Shown here: one piece after another, positions 14,913 through 23,760 of the stretch
Position numbering within the stretch: the first letter of the stretch is position 1
Layout of the letters: the number at the start of each line of letters is the position of its first letter
Source of the DNA: an uncultured Collinsella sp.
GTDB taxonomy: Bacteria; Actinomycetota; Coriobacteriia; Coriobacteriales; Coriobacteriaceae
Length of the DNA: 25,787 nucleotides
Assembly (NCBI GenBank): GCA_958408685.1
Contig: CATYLC010000026.1
Coordinates: 1 to 25,787 of the forward strand
Direction: 5' to 3'
Notes under the pieces: generated by a model
Seen by the model: the letters and a program-made list of their open reading frames with translations, nothing else
Told to the model about the DNA's origin: nothing
The model's database searches: none
Position numbers and translations under genes: made by a program

Positions 14913-16712
14913 CTAATTCTTATCGGAGGCTTCGGCCTCGGCGGACTGTTCGGCGGTTTTCTCGGAATCTGATTCGGAGGTCGATCCCTGATTGGTGTTG
15001 TCGCGAATCGTTTGCGCGTCGATCACCTGGCGGGTCTGCTCCTCGTCGATCTGGTGGCGGTACTTGGATATCGTGTCCTGAGCATCGTCGACACTTGTTT
15101 GCGGAATGCCCGCCTTGAGGCGGTTTTGCGTGTCTTCGGGCAGGTCGGACAGCTTGATGCTGGTTTCGCTTTCGAGCCAGTGGAGCTTGAGTCCGAGTGG
15201 CTTGCCGGGCAGGCCGCGCCAGACGGCGACATTGCCCTGGTAGGTACCCAGGTAGTACGAGCCGGTGACACCCGTGTAGGCCCAGATGCCAGCTGCCAGC
15301 ACAAAGACGAGGGCCAGGATGGCGGCGATAGTAACGTTGCGGCGACGCACGCGTTGCGCCTCGCGCATGACGCCATCGTCAACCAGGTCAACGACTACTA
15401 CGGTCACGTTGTCGTGGCCGCCGGCGGCAAGCGCCGCGTCCACTAGGTTGTCGACGCAGATTTGCGCGGTTGAGGACTGCGTGGCGATGTTCTCGATATC
15501 GCTATCGGGAATCATGCTCGAAAGGCCGTCAGAGCACAGGATCAGACGGTCGCCTTCCTCGATATGCAGAGTGAAGTGGTCGGCATACATGGCGGGGTCC
15601 GAGCCCAGCGCACGGGTGATGACCGAACGGTTGGGGTGGACGCGAGCCTCGTCTGCCGTAATCTCGCCGGCGTCCACGAGTTCTTCAACATAGGAGTGGT
15701 CGCGGGTCACGCGGATGAGCGTGCCCTCGTGGAGCAGGTAGGCGCGCGAGTCGCCCACGTGGGCGATGGCGAGCGTGTCGTTTTCGATATAGGCGCAAGT
15801 GGCTGTGCAGCCCATGCCAGGCTTGCCCAGGCCGTTCAGGGCCGCCTCGATTACGGCGGCGTTGGCTGCCTCGACGGCTGCGGCCAGGCGTGCTGCGTCG
15901 GCGGACTGTGGGGCCGTCTTGGCTATAGTCTCGACAGCGATAGAAGAGGCTACCTCGCCGGCGGCGTGACCACCCATGCCGTCGCATACGCAAAAGAGCG
16001 GCGACTGCACCAGGTAGGAATCCTCATTGTGCGGGCGCACGCAGCCAACGTCGGAGCGGGCGCCCCACATGAGTTGCGTGGTGGTGCCGGCATCATAGGT
16101 CGAGTCGGTCTCGATGCGTTCCTCGGTCAGGGGCTCAAAGCTCATGGTCGAGCCGGGGTCTTTGAGCTTGGTCTCAACGGCGGCAACGTCGATTTCGGCT
16201 GTGTCACCGGGAGAGACGGTGTCGGTCTCGGCGTTTGATTCGGAATCGCCGGTGTCCGGGGAGTCGGGCTCCTCGGACACGCGGACGGTCGACTCGTCAT
16301 CTTGCGGGCTGACGTCTATAGGCTCGGGCGCCGGCGTAGACGCGGGCGCAACCTCGGATGCCGGGGCCATGGGAAACGCCGGCGCGGCGGGCTCGGGTGC
16401 CACAAACACCGCAGCGCTCTCGTTGATTGCCGCGGCGACGGGCTCTGCAAAGTGAGCCGGCGCCGGGGTTGCTTCGGGCGCTGTGGGCTGTTCCGCAGCA
16501 TGTGCGCCGATGGGCGCCGCTACGGCATCCTCTTCGTCCTCGTTATCGGCGAGATCCGAAATATCATGCGTTACATGCGAAAGAGGCAGGGAGAACACGG
16601 TGTCCTCGGGCTCCACGGGTGCGGAGCCCGCCGGAGCGGCGTGGGCCGGCGCAGCTGTGGCGGCGGCCGGTGCCTCGGTCATAGTTGCGGACTTGTTCTC
16701 CTCGTCGATCAT
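14913..16712 (-). CDS. PP2C-type Ser/Thr protein phosphatase with long N-terminal disordered region (PstP/Stp)
   Basis: This 599-residue phosphatase reverses phosphorylation by the locus kinases. The PP2C core lies at about 214-445 with the metal motifs NED (229-231), DGMGG (244-248), GDSRAY (320-325), SDG (394-396) and GGHDN (431-435). One membrane helix (about 460-480) and a 118-residue outer tail follow, as in mycobacterial PstP. Unusual is the front: about 210 residues rich in Ala, Pro, Glu, Asp, Ser and Thr, with acidic Thr/Ser stretches such as DDESTVRVSEEPD (138-150) that would suit kinase phosphorylation and FHA binding. The start is fixed by an ATGA overlap with the end of fhaB. The gap to the SEDS-PBP gene is 16 bases. 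It is more than twice the size of a typical Stp core enzyme. Confidence 0.95.
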   Translation of the reverse strand: MIDEENKSATMTEAPAAATAAPAHAAPAGSAPVEPEDTVFSLPLSHVTHDISDLADNEDEEDAVAAPIGAHAAEQPTAPEATPAPAHFAEPVAAAINESAAVFVAPEPAAPAFPMAPASEVAPASTPAPEPIDVSPQDDESTVRVSEEPDSPDTGDSESNAETDTVSPGDTAEIDVAAVETKLKDPGSTMSFEPLTEERIETDSTYDAGTTTQLMWGARSDVGCVRPHNEDSYLVQSPLFCVCDGMGGHAAGEVASSIAVETIAKTAPQSADAARLAAAVEAANAAVIEAALNGLGKPGMGCTATCAYIENDTLAIAHVGDSRAYLLHEGTLIRVTRDHSYVEELVDAGEITADEARVHPNRSVITRALGSDPAMYADHFTLHIEEGDRLILCSDGLSSMIPDSDIENIATQSSTAQICVDNLVDAALAAGGHDNVTVVVVDLVDDGVMREAQRVRRRNVTIAAILALVFVLAAGIWAYTGVTGSYYLGTYQGNVAVWRGLPGKPLGLKLHWLESETSIKLSDLPEDTQNRLKAGIPQTSVDDAQDTISKYRHQIDEEQTRQVIDAQTIRDNTNQGSTSESDSEKTAEQSAEAEASDKN

Positions 16713-17125
16713 CGACGGTTCACCTTCATGACCACGTCGCCAATCTGGACTTCGTCGCCCTCACGCAGCGTCGCGGGCTCCACGAGCTGGCGGCCGTTGA
16801 CGAGCGTGCCGTTAAGCGAGTTGAGGTCCTCGATGATGAGCGCCGGGCCCTGCAGCGAAAAGCGCGCATGCGAGGCCGAGACGAACGGTTCATTGATGCA
16901 GATGTCCGAAGATGGCGAGCGACCGACGATGACGGGGCCGAGCATGTCTACGTGGATGCCGCGGATACCGCGCGGACCCTTGTCCACATCAATCGTCCAG
17001 ATAGCCGAGTCGCGGCGCTGCCCGCGCACAAGTCCCACGCCGGCCTTCATGACGGCGAACAGGAAGATATAGAGCAAGGCGACCAGGACGATGCGGCCTG
17101 CAAAAAGGACGATATCGATGTTCAT
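16709..17125 (-). CDS. fhaB: FHA-domain membrane protein (FhaB/FipA type)
   Basis: This 138-residue protein has one N-terminal membrane helix (about 5-27), a short basic linker and a C-terminal FHA domain (about 60-136). The phosphothreonine-binding residues are present: GRS (68-70), SASH (83-86) and NSLNGT (102-107). In actinobacteria the equivalent protein recruits division proteins when phosphorylated partners appear. The ATG lies six bases after the fhaA stop, and its own stop overlaps the phosphatase start by four bases, so translation is coupled. Its place between fhaA and the phosphatase is the classic order. Confidence 0.92.
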   Translation of the reverse strand: MNIDIVLFAGRIVLVALLYIFLFAVMKAGVGLVRGQRRDSAIWTIDVDKGPRGIRGIHVDMLGPVIVGRSPSSDICINEPFVSASHARFSLQGPALIIEDLNSLNGTLVNGRQLVEPATLREGDEVQIGDVVMKVNRR

Positions 17126-17131
17126 AAGCGA

Positions 17132-18145
17132 CTATCCCCTAAATTCAAAGGTACTCAGGCCAAACGTCAGCAGATCGCCGTTGCGCAGCGGGCAGCGCGT
17201 AATGCGGCGGTTGTTGACGAGCGTGCCGTTGGTGGAATTGAGGTCCTCGATCGACCAATCCGAGCCCGTAAAGGTGAGCTGGGCGTGGCGGCGCGACACG
17301 TTGGGGTCGCGCAGGGCAATGTCGGAAACTGAGCGCTCGCGACCGATGGTCACCTGTGCGGAGGTGATGCTATGGCTCTCGCCGCTCACGACGTCGACGA
17401 GCTGGGCGAGCGGGCGCTGCGGGGCGCGAGTGCTCGCCATGTTGGAGGCGATGCCGGCTGCAGCGCCTAGGCCCACGGCAGCACCGGTCGCGGCGGCTCC
17501 GCCCATGCCGGCAAGCGCGTCGCGCGAGACGGTCTGCGGCACCGGGATGGGTGCTGCGGCGGGGTCGGGGACGCTAGGCGCGAAGGGGTCTGCCACGGCA
17601 AGCGGGTCGGGAGCGGCGGCGCGAGGCGTCGGCTGCTGCTGGGGCATGGCGGCGGGGCGCTGCTGCTGCGGGGCAGCAAACTGCTGCTGGCCGGCGCGCG
17701 GGGCGCTGACGGCACGGCTTGCCGCGGAGTTGTTCTGGCCCAGGCCGTTTTGATAGGCGCGCTCTTCTTCGTACAGGCGGCCGAGCGTGGGGGCATCGAC
17801 GTTCTCGGCAAAGACCGAGAACTTGCCGGCGCGCAGTTGCGGATCGATCATAAAGCGCACGAGGGGCTCGCCGACAAACACATAGCGGCGCTTTTCGGCC
17901 TGTGCCTTCACAAACTCGCGGACCTCGCGCGAAAGCTCGGGGTAGAACGGGGCGAGCATGGGATCGTCGTCGGCGGCGATCAGGATGGTATAGAGTGCCG
18001 GCGCCGTGTTGACGCCGTTGATCACCAGAGTCTGATCCTCCATGTCGCGAGCGGCCTGCTTGGCAAGCTTCTTAAAGGAGAACGGGGCACGGGTGGCACC
18101 GAAGATGCCGGCCACGTGGTCCTCGAAGATGTTCAGGAAGTTCAC
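17132..18145 (-). CDS. fhaA: FhaA-type protein, DUF3662 plus FHA domain
   Basis: This 337-residue protein has the FhaA build: an N-terminal DUF3662 domain (about 1-125), a long Ala/Pro/Gln linker (about 140-245), and a C-terminal FHA domain with GRE (268-270), SRRH (284-287) and NSTNGT (303-308). FhaA binds phosphothreonine on wall-synthesis proteins such as the lipid II flippase MurJ/MviN in mycobacteria. The linker contains a Gly/Ala run (about 211-235) that is hydrophobic enough to touch a membrane, though I would not call it a membrane helix. The start is a GTG at 18145 overlapping the TGA of the upstream kinase (GTGA), with GGAG eleven bases before. Confidence 0.92.
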   Translation of the reverse strand: MNFLNIFEDHVAGIFGATRAPFSFKKLAKQAARDMEDQTLVINGVNTAPALYTILIAADDDPMLAPFYPELSREVREFVKAQAEKRRYVFVGEPLVRFMIDPQLRAGKFSVFAENVDAPTLGRLYEEERAYQNGLGQNNSAASRAVSAPRAGQQQFAAPQQQRPAAMPQQQPTPRAAAPDPLAVADPFAPSVPDPAAAPIPVPQTVSRDALAGMGGAAATGAAVGLGAAAGIASNMASTRAPQRPLAQLVDVVSGESHSITSAQVTIGRERSVSDIALRDPNVSRRHAQLTFTGSDWSIEDLNSTNGTLVNNRRITRCPLRNGDLLTFGLSTFEFRG

Positions 18146-19995
18146 GAAAGATCACTCTCCGTATAGGTTCTTTGGTATCCGAGCAAATATAGGCATATCC
18201 CAACGATTATAGAGGATAGGGTTCCCGCAACCGCCGCCTTGGCGACGACCGCGGCTGCAAGGCTGGCAATTTCCATATGGTGTGCAAGACAGGACGCCGC
18301 TGCGCAGCCGATGCCGGTGACAGCGATGGCGGCGATTGCGGCAAGGTTTGAGCCCTGGTCGGCACGCTTGGCATGGGCATTGAGCAGCGCAGATGACGCC
18401 GCGGCAGTTGCCGCGGCCAGCCCAAAGGCAGCCCAAAGGAGCGGGTCTCCCAGCGCTGCGGCAACGTTACCGAGCCCCAGCACGCCTCCGGCTGAAAGCG
18501 CGACTGTCGCTAGGCGGGCAAAAAGCGCGCCCATGCCCGTTGCCGCGGCGGCGCTTGCCGGGCCGAGCCAAAATGACGCGACGCCGGCGGCGACCCCAGC
18601 TGCCAGGAAGGTATTGCCGGTTAGACAGCCAAGCGCGAGTGCACAGGTGAGTGCGGCGCTCGCGGCAGCCTCGGTGCGACCCCAGGCGATCCACCAACCG
18701 GACATGGCGGCGGCAAAGATCACCGCGACGGGCAACATCGACAGGATGCCCTGCGCCTGCATGGTGGCGTTGGCCATGAGTACCAAAAAGCCCACAGCCG
18801 AGATGGCCGAGCCAATCTGGGGGGCCAGGCCAGCCGCCGCTCCGATCGCGATAGCCGCAATGACCAGGCCGGGAAGCGCCGCGACCCCGGCCGTTTGCAT
18901 CAGCAAAAAGCTAAAGGTGCCGCACGTTAGCGCCGAGATAATGCGCATGGTGTAGTCGCGCGCATGGCTCCAGCGCGTGCCCGCCCAGCCGAGTGCGGGG
19001 TCGACCTCGATGGCGTCGTCCTCGTAGTGCGACGGCTCGATACCGTCGAGCTCCTGCTCGTCATCCGAAAGCTCGCCAACCATTTGCTCCAGGCTGCGAC
19101 GGCCCTCGCGCACGCTGCCCAGACCGGCAAGGAGCTGGTCGCAAAATGCCTCGATGCTGTTGGGGCGGTCCTGCGGCATGGGGGAGAGCGCGCTCATGAG
19201 CGCGCTCTCGGCTCCCGGGGGAAAGTGTGGTATCAGCTCGCTGGGATAGGTGGCGCCGCCGATGATGCGGCCGAGCGAGTCAGCGGGCGTGGCCGCCATA
19301 AAGGGAGCGCTGCCGCACAGGCCCTCGTAGATCACACAGGCGAGGGCAAAGACATCAGCGCGTTCGTCGACCGTGCCGGTCTCGATATCGAGCTGCTCGG
19401 GCGGCATGTAGCCGATGGTGCCGCCGCGCGAGCCGCCAAAGCCACCGGCGGACGACAGTCGCGCCATGCCAAAGTCGGTGAGCTTTACATTGCCCGAGTG
19501 GTCGATGAGCACGTTGGCGGGCTTAATGTCCAGGTGGAGTACGCCATTACTATGGGCGAAGGTGAGCGCCTGGCCCAGGGCATCGGCAATGGCTGCGGCC
19601 TCGTCAAAGGTAAGTGAGTGGCCGTCCACGCGGTGCAAAAACTCGGCCAGCGACATGCCATCGACATATTCCATAACCAGGTAGGCATAGGCTGTGTCGT
19701 GCGTAAAGTCGATGACCTGCACGATATTGGGATGTTGAAGCATGGCGGCAGTGTGCGCCTCGCGCAGGACATCCATGATGTCGCTGGCGGGCATGCCGGC
19801 ACCGTTGATAAGGGGGATGCGCTTAATGGCGACGCGGCGGCGCAGGTGCGTGTCGCGGCAGATCTCGATGGAGCCAAAACCGCCGGTCGCAAGTGTCTCG
19901 AGCGGCTGGTACCGCTTGAGCAGCTCGCGAGAGCTGGTGCCCTCCAAAGGAACGTCCGGCGAGAACCGGGCGGTATGTTGCGAGAAAAGCGGCAT
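18142..19995 (-). CDS. Ser/Thr protein kinase with a polytopic membrane C-terminus
   Basis: This 617-residue protein has an N-terminal kinase domain (about 28-295): glycine loop ATGGFGSIE, Lys58 in VAIKRI, catalytic HLDIKPAN (154-161), DFG (174-176) and PPEQ. The usual Arg of HRD is Leu, so it is a non-RD kinase. After an acidic linker (about 306-335, LSDDEQELDG) come about eight to ten Ala/Gly-rich hydrophobic segments from 350 to 606 and no PASTA or other outer domain. It heads the operon and overlaps fhaA by four bases, the slot where mycobacteria have no kinase; pknA is elsewhere in their locus. I chose the ATG at 19995, six bases after GAGGG, over a TTG two codons earlier. The membrane part matches no family I recognise. 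Confidence 0.9.
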   Translation of the reverse strand: MPLFSQHTARFSPDVPLEGTSSRELLKRYQPLETLATGGFGSIEICRDTHLRRRVAIKRIPLINGAGMPASDIMDVLREAHTAAMLQHPNIVQVIDFTHDTAYAYLVMEYVDGMSLAEFLHRVDGHSLTFDEAAAIADALGQALTFAHSNGVLHLDIKPANVLIDHSGNVKLTDFGMARLSSAGGFGGSRGGTIGYMPPEQLDIETGTVDERADVFALACVIYEGLCGSAPFMAATPADSLGRIIGGATYPSELIPHFPPGAESALMSALSPMPQDRPNSIEAFCDQLLAGLGSVREGRRSLEQMVGELSDDEQELDGIEPSHYEDDAIEVDPALGWAGTRWSHARDYTMRIISALTCGTFSFLLMQTAGVAALPGLVIAAIAIGAAAGLAPQIGSAISAVGFLVLMANATMQAQGILSMLPVAVIFAAAMSGWWIAWGRTEAAASAALTCALALGCLTGNTFLAAGVAAGVASFWLGPASAAAATGMGALFARLATVALSAGGVLGLGNVAAALGDPLLWAAFGLAAATAAASSALLNAHAKRADQGSNLAAIAAIAVTGIGCAAASCLAHHMEIASLAAAVVAKAAVAGTLSSIIVGICLYLLGYQRTYTESDLS

Positions 19996-20075
19996 GGCCA
20001 ACCCTCGTGCGTTTAAAGTTCGTTTGCGAGCGGCGGGCGCGGAGCCGAGCCGTTCGCGGTGGCATAGATGCTGCT

Positions 20076-20084
20076 AGTGTAGCA
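20076..20084 (-). promoter_or_regulatory. possible extended -10 promoter of the kinase operon
   Basis: On the minus strand TGCTACACT reads as an extended -10 element (TGnTACACT) about 80 bases upstream of the kinase start. No good -35 box lies 17 bases before it. Confidence 0.35.
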
Positions 20085-20139
20085 CGCTCGGGTGCATGGG
20101 GAGGATAGCGGGATGCGAGGCTGCCTGTCTGACTTGGCC

Positions 20140-20856
20140 TTAGCGCTTCTTCTTGTTCTTCTTCTGCTTGCGCTGCTTGCCCTTGGTCTCCTGGGGCTTG
20201 TCGCCCTGCTTGGCCTCGGCGGCGGCCTTCTCGGCCTTCATCTTCTTGCGCTTGGTCTCGATGCGGAGTTTTTTGTTGATGCGGGCCTTGAGGAAGGGAC
20301 CGAACTGCTCGGCATCGCCACGGACGAAGGTGTCCTTGGGGATCGTCACGCCCTGGTCGGCGAACATGGCCACAAAGATGCGCTCGCCGTCGAGTACGTG
20401 GTCGAGCTTCTCAAACGGGAAAAACTGCGACTTGCCGCTCTTGCCCCATACCATCAGACCATCCTCGTTGGCGGCGACGCGGCGATAGCGGCCACCCATG
20501 GACTCGTCGGCCTCGACGGCGTCGATAAAGTCGCGGGCGAGGGTGTGGTGCAGGTTTTTGCTCCACCAGGCCAAAAAAGCGCCGAATACGATCAGGACGA
20601 CGCCAAACTTGATCCAGTTGCCGCCGGCCACCAACATGCCGATGCCGATGAGCGCGGCAATTGCCGCGGCGACATACAGCGAGCCGCGACGCCTGGGCGA
20701 GGCGACCAGGCGCGCAAAGTCGGTGACCAGGTCGTTTTCGTACTGGTACTCGTTGAGGTACAGGATGCCGTCATCGGCCGCGGCCTGCTCCTCGAGCGCG
20801 ACCTCGACCTGGTCGGCTGCTTCGGAGGGAACGAGGTTGCTCTCTGCGTCTGCCAT
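20140..20856 (-). CDS. YcxB-like membrane protein with a lysine-rich tail
   Basis: This 238-residue protein has a soluble N-terminus, two membrane helices (about 58-80 and 82-101) and a C-terminal domain like the YcxB-like family (RYRRVAANEDGLMVWGKSG, then FFPFEKLDHV and VTIPKDTF). The function of that family is unknown. The last 45 residues are mostly Lys, Arg, Gln, Glu and Ala and end in KKNKKKR, likely cytoplasmic and able to bind RNA, DNA or acidic lipid. AGGAG lies ten bases before the ATG. It is divergent from dnaX and upstream of the kinase operon on the same strand, with 144 bases between, so co-transcription is possible but not shown. Confidence 0.75.
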   Translation of the reverse strand: MADAESNLVPSEAADQVEVALEEQAAADDGILYLNEYQYENDLVTDFARLVASPRRRGSLYVAAAIAALIGIGMLVAGGNWIKFGVVLIVFGAFLAWWSKNLHHTLARDFIDAVEADESMGGRYRRVAANEDGLMVWGKSGKSQFFPFEKLDHVLDGERIFVAMFADQGVTIPKDTFVRGDAEQFGPFLKARINKKLRIETKRKKMKAEKAAAEAKQGDKPQETKGKQRKQKKNKKKR

Positions 20857-20971
20857 GCTCTTTAGACTCCTATCGCGGCGGGCTCGCCGTACGGGTTATT
20901 ATGAATGCAGTATGCCGTGCGACCGCATGGCCGCCGCGGCAACAAGACTCAGTATACCCGGGGGAGCACCC
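20857..20971. promoter_or_regulatory. divergent promoter region for the YcxB-like gene and dnaX
   Basis: The only AT-rich spot is around 20895-20910. TATTAT (20897-20902) on the plus strand and CATAAT on the minus strand could be -10 boxes in both directions. No -35 boxes stand out. Confidence 0.3.
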
Positions 20972-23416
20972 ATGGAATCGTTGTACCGAAAGTATCGCCC
21001 GCTCACCTTCGACTCCGTGGTGGGCCAGCAGCATATCGTCTCGACGCTCGAGCACGCCATCACCGAGGGACGCCTGTCCCACGCCTACCTGTTCTGCGGA
21101 CCGCGCGGCACGGGCAAGACCACCATGGCGCGCATTCTGGCCAAGGCGCTGCTGTGCCGCAATGCCGAGGCGGCGCGCGCCGAGGGTGCAAGCGGCTGCA
21201 TGCCCGACGGTACTTGCGAGGAGTGCGAGCTCATCGCCGAGGGCAACCACCCCGATGTCTACGAGCTCGATGCTGCAAGCCGTACCGGCGTGGACAACGT
21301 GCGCGAGGAGATCATCAACTCCGTCAACTTTGCCCCGGTGCGCGGCAAGTACAAGATCTATATCATCGACGAGGTCCACATGCTCACGACGGCGGCGTTC
21401 AACGCGCTGCTCAAGACGCTTGAGGAGCCGCCGGCGCACGTGATCTTTGTGCTGTGCACCACCGACCCGCAAAAGATTCTGGAGACCATCCTCTCGCGCT
21501 GCCAGCGCTTCGATTTCCACCGTATCGGCAACGAGGATATCGAGCATCGCCTGGCATACGTGTGCGAGCAGGAGGGCTTCGATTACGACGACGAGGCGCT
21601 GGCTATCGTGGCGCGCCATGCAAAGGGCGGCATGCGCGACGCGTTGTCCACGCTGGAGCAGCTGAGCGTCTTTGGCAACGGTTCTGTGCATGCGGACGAC
21701 GCCCGCTCGCTTTTAGGCGAGGTTTCGGACCAGATTCTGGGCGAGTTTTCCCACGCCATTGCCGATCGCGATGTTGCCGAGCTGTATGGGCTTATTCGCG
21801 CGCAGGTCGAGGAAGGTAACGATCTGCTGGAGCTGACGCGCGACCTGGTGGCACACGTGCGCGACGTGTATGTTGCCTGCGTTGCCGGTGCCCGTGCCGA
21901 GTTGTTTGAGGGCGGCTCCGAGCAGGCCGAGGCGCTTGCTGCCGAGGCCGCTGCCTTTGGCGAGCATCCTGCCGACCGCCTGGCTCGTGTGCTGACAGTG
22001 CTCGACGATGCCGCACTGGAGATGAGGGGCGCGAGCGACGTGCGCCTGGTGCTCGAGATTGCCTGCACGCGTCTGGCGCGTCCCGAGGCTGATTTAACGA
22101 TTGAGGCATTGGCCGAGCGCGTGGCACGCCTGGAGGCCATGGTTGCCAACGCCGCCGTGCCGGCGAGCGTGGCTGCTGCTCAGGCCGCCGCGCCTGCAGC
22201 ATCCGTACCCGCTGCTGCCCAGCAGCCGACGCTAATTTCGGGCGCCCGTGCTGCTACTCCTGCGGCGACCGCCGCCCCCGCTGCTACGTCCGCGCATCAG
22301 GGCGGCATGCCTTGGGACCGCGGCGCTGCTGTTCCGGCTGCCCAGCCTGCGCCCAAGTCCGCGGCTCCTGCGCCGGCGCCTAAACCTGTAACGCCTGCAC
22401 CTCAGCCCGTTGCGGCTCCGGCTCCCGCGCCTGCTGCATCGACCGTGCCGGTGTCCAAGCCCAACAACGCCGCCCAGGTTGCCGCCGCCGGTGCTGCCGA
22501 GACGCCCGCGGTCGAGGATGCCGGAGAGCTGCAGCGCAAATGGGCCGAGGTTGTCGAGCGTGTCAAGGCACGTCAGGCTTCCTACGCAGGGCTTTTGCTC
22601 AACGCCCGCGCCACGGCCGACGACGGCTCCAAGCTCACGGTCTCGTTCCCCGCAGGTTCGACTTTTGCCATTAAGATGCTCGGTCGCGCCGATACGCAGT
22701 CGGTGGTCCTGCCGACGGTCTGCGCGGTCTTCGGTCGTCGTACCGTCGACTATGTCCTGGATGGGGGTGGCACGCCGGCTCCTCAACATGAGGAGCATTC
22801 TCCATCTGCACGGGCTGCGGCATCTGCGGACCCGCAACCCGTGTCCTCGGCGGCCCCTGTATCCTCGAGCGCCAGCGCGCCGCAGCAGCAAGCGGCGCCG
22901 GTAGCGGCATCGACCCCGTCGGCGCCTAAGCCCGCGGCGCCCAAACCGGCTGCTCCGACACCCGCGCCCAAGTCGTCTGACCTGGGCAAAGCCCCCTGGC
23001 TACGCTCCGACAACCCCGCCGGCGCTCCTGCCACGGGTAAGCTCCCGACCGAGCCCGCGCCCCGTGCGCCCGAGCGCGCGTCCGCTCCCACGGCTCAGCC
23101 TGTCGCGCAGCCTGCCCCGTGGGAATCCGAGCAGGTTCCCTACGACGACGCCATGGTTGGCGGTTTTGCTGCCGATGCCGGCGGGGACGATCTGCCCCCG
23201 TTCGACGTGGCGGGTGCGACGCCCGCGCCCAGGCCCGCTGCGGCTGCCGCCAAAGAGGAGGACGCTTCTGCAGCTCCCTGGGAGTCCAACCCCGGCGCCG
23301 GCAGCCCCTTCGGCCACCAGGGCGCAGCCCCGAGCATCCCGCAGACCGAGGACGAGGCCAAAGACCTCATCCGCAGCGTCTTCGGTCAGGCCACCATCTT
23401 CAAACCGGTGGAGTAG
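20972..23416 (+). CDS. dnaX: DNA polymerase III subunit gamma/tau
   Basis: This 814-residue protein is the ATPase of the clamp loader, which loads the sliding clamp and couples polymerases. Domain I has Walker A GPRGTGKT (43-50), four zinc Cys (62, 76, 82, 85), the Walker B DEVH (133-136) and SRC (175-177). Domains II-III run to about 370, and a tau-type domain lies at 519-596 (ELQRKWAEVVERVKARQ onward). Two Ala/Pro-rich stretches (about 395-515 and 600-790) separate or follow these. The tail holds four Pro-Trp motifs and a DDLPPF segment. I chose the ATG at 20972 (GGGGGAG eight bases before; starts MESLYRKYRP); the open frame from 20498 is antisense to the neighbour. No slippery heptamer for a gamma product was seen. 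Confidence 0.96.
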   Translation: MESLYRKYRPLTFDSVVGQQHIVSTLEHAITEGRLSHAYLFCGPRGTGKTTMARILAKALLCRNAEAARAEGASGCMPDGTCEECELIAEGNHPDVYELDAASRTGVDNVREEIINSVNFAPVRGKYKIYIIDEVHMLTTAAFNALLKTLEEPPAHVIFVLCTTDPQKILETILSRCQRFDFHRIGNEDIEHRLAYVCEQEGFDYDDEALAIVARHAKGGMRDALSTLEQLSVFGNGSVHADDARSLLGEVSDQILGEFSHAIADRDVAELYGLIRAQVEEGNDLLELTRDLVAHVRDVYVACVAGARAELFEGGSEQAEALAAEAAAFGEHPADRLARVLTVLDDAALEMRGASDVRLVLEIACTRLARPEADLTIEALAERVARLEAMVANAAVPASVAAAQAAAPAASVPAAAQQPTLISGARAATPAATAAPAATSAHQGGMPWDRGAAVPAAQPAPKSAAPAPAPKPVTPAPQPVAAPAPAPAASTVPVSKPNNAAQVAAAGAAETPAVEDAGELQRKWAEVVERVKARQASYAGLLLNARATADDGSKLTVSFPAGSTFAIKMLGRADTQSVVLPTVCAVFGRRTVDYVLDGGGTPAPQHEEHSPSARAAASADPQPVSSAAPVSSSASAPQQQAAPVAASTPSAPKPAAPKPAAPTPAPKSSDLGKAPWLRSDNPAGAPATGKLPTEPAPRAPERASAPTAQPVAQPAPWESEQVPYDDAMVGGFAADAGGDDLPPFDVAGATPAPRPAAAAAKEEDASAAPWESNPGAGSPFGHQGAAPSIPQTEDEAKDLIRSVFGQATIFKPVE

Positions 23417-23470
23417 CTGTACGGGCGGGTATACTGCTCAAGAAGAGAACCCTTTGAACGGAGCGAGCTT

Positions 23471-23731
23471 ATGATGTGGGAATATGTCCGCCTTGAGGAC
23501 GATACGCAGGTTTCGTATTCCGAAGTCCGGGAGGACAACACGGTGAAGGTTGTTGTGGAGCGCCCGCGCGATTGGGGTTTTGACACGGCGGAGTGTATCT
23601 TGCCGGCATTCAATTGGGTGTCGCACGAGGGCTTTAGCGAAGCGGACCTCAAAGAACTCGATGATTTCGTGCGTAACAATGCCCCGCTCATCCTGCGTTT
23701 TGCCTACAAAAGCGGCCGAGTCTATGCCTAA
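23471..23731 (+). CDS. small conserved-looking protein of unknown function
   Basis: The product is 86 residues, soluble, acidic and without a signal or membrane helix (MMWEYVRLEDDTQVSYSEV to LRFAYKSGRVYA). GGAG lies seven bases before ATG 23471; a second ATG follows directly. TATACT at 23430-23435 may be a -10 box. I do not recognise the family. It follows dnaX by 54 bases on the same strand, so it may be read from the same transcript. Codon use is less GC-biased than in dnaX. Confidence 0.65.
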   Translation: MMWEYVRLEDDTQVSYSEVREDNTVKVVVERPRDWGFDTAECILPAFNWVSHEGFSEADLKELDDFVRNNAPLILRFAYKSGRVYA

Positions 23732-23760
23732 TGCCTAGTCTGTTTCGACTTGGCCATATA

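Noticed and set aside
20498..20971. N-terminal extension of DnaX (158 extra codons)
   Set aside because: It overlaps the YcxB-like gene in antisense. A good ribosome site and the usual DnaX start are at 20972.
20972..23416. programmed frameshift in dnaX giving a gamma product
   Set aside because: I saw no A-rich slippery heptamer with a following hairpin before the tau domain.
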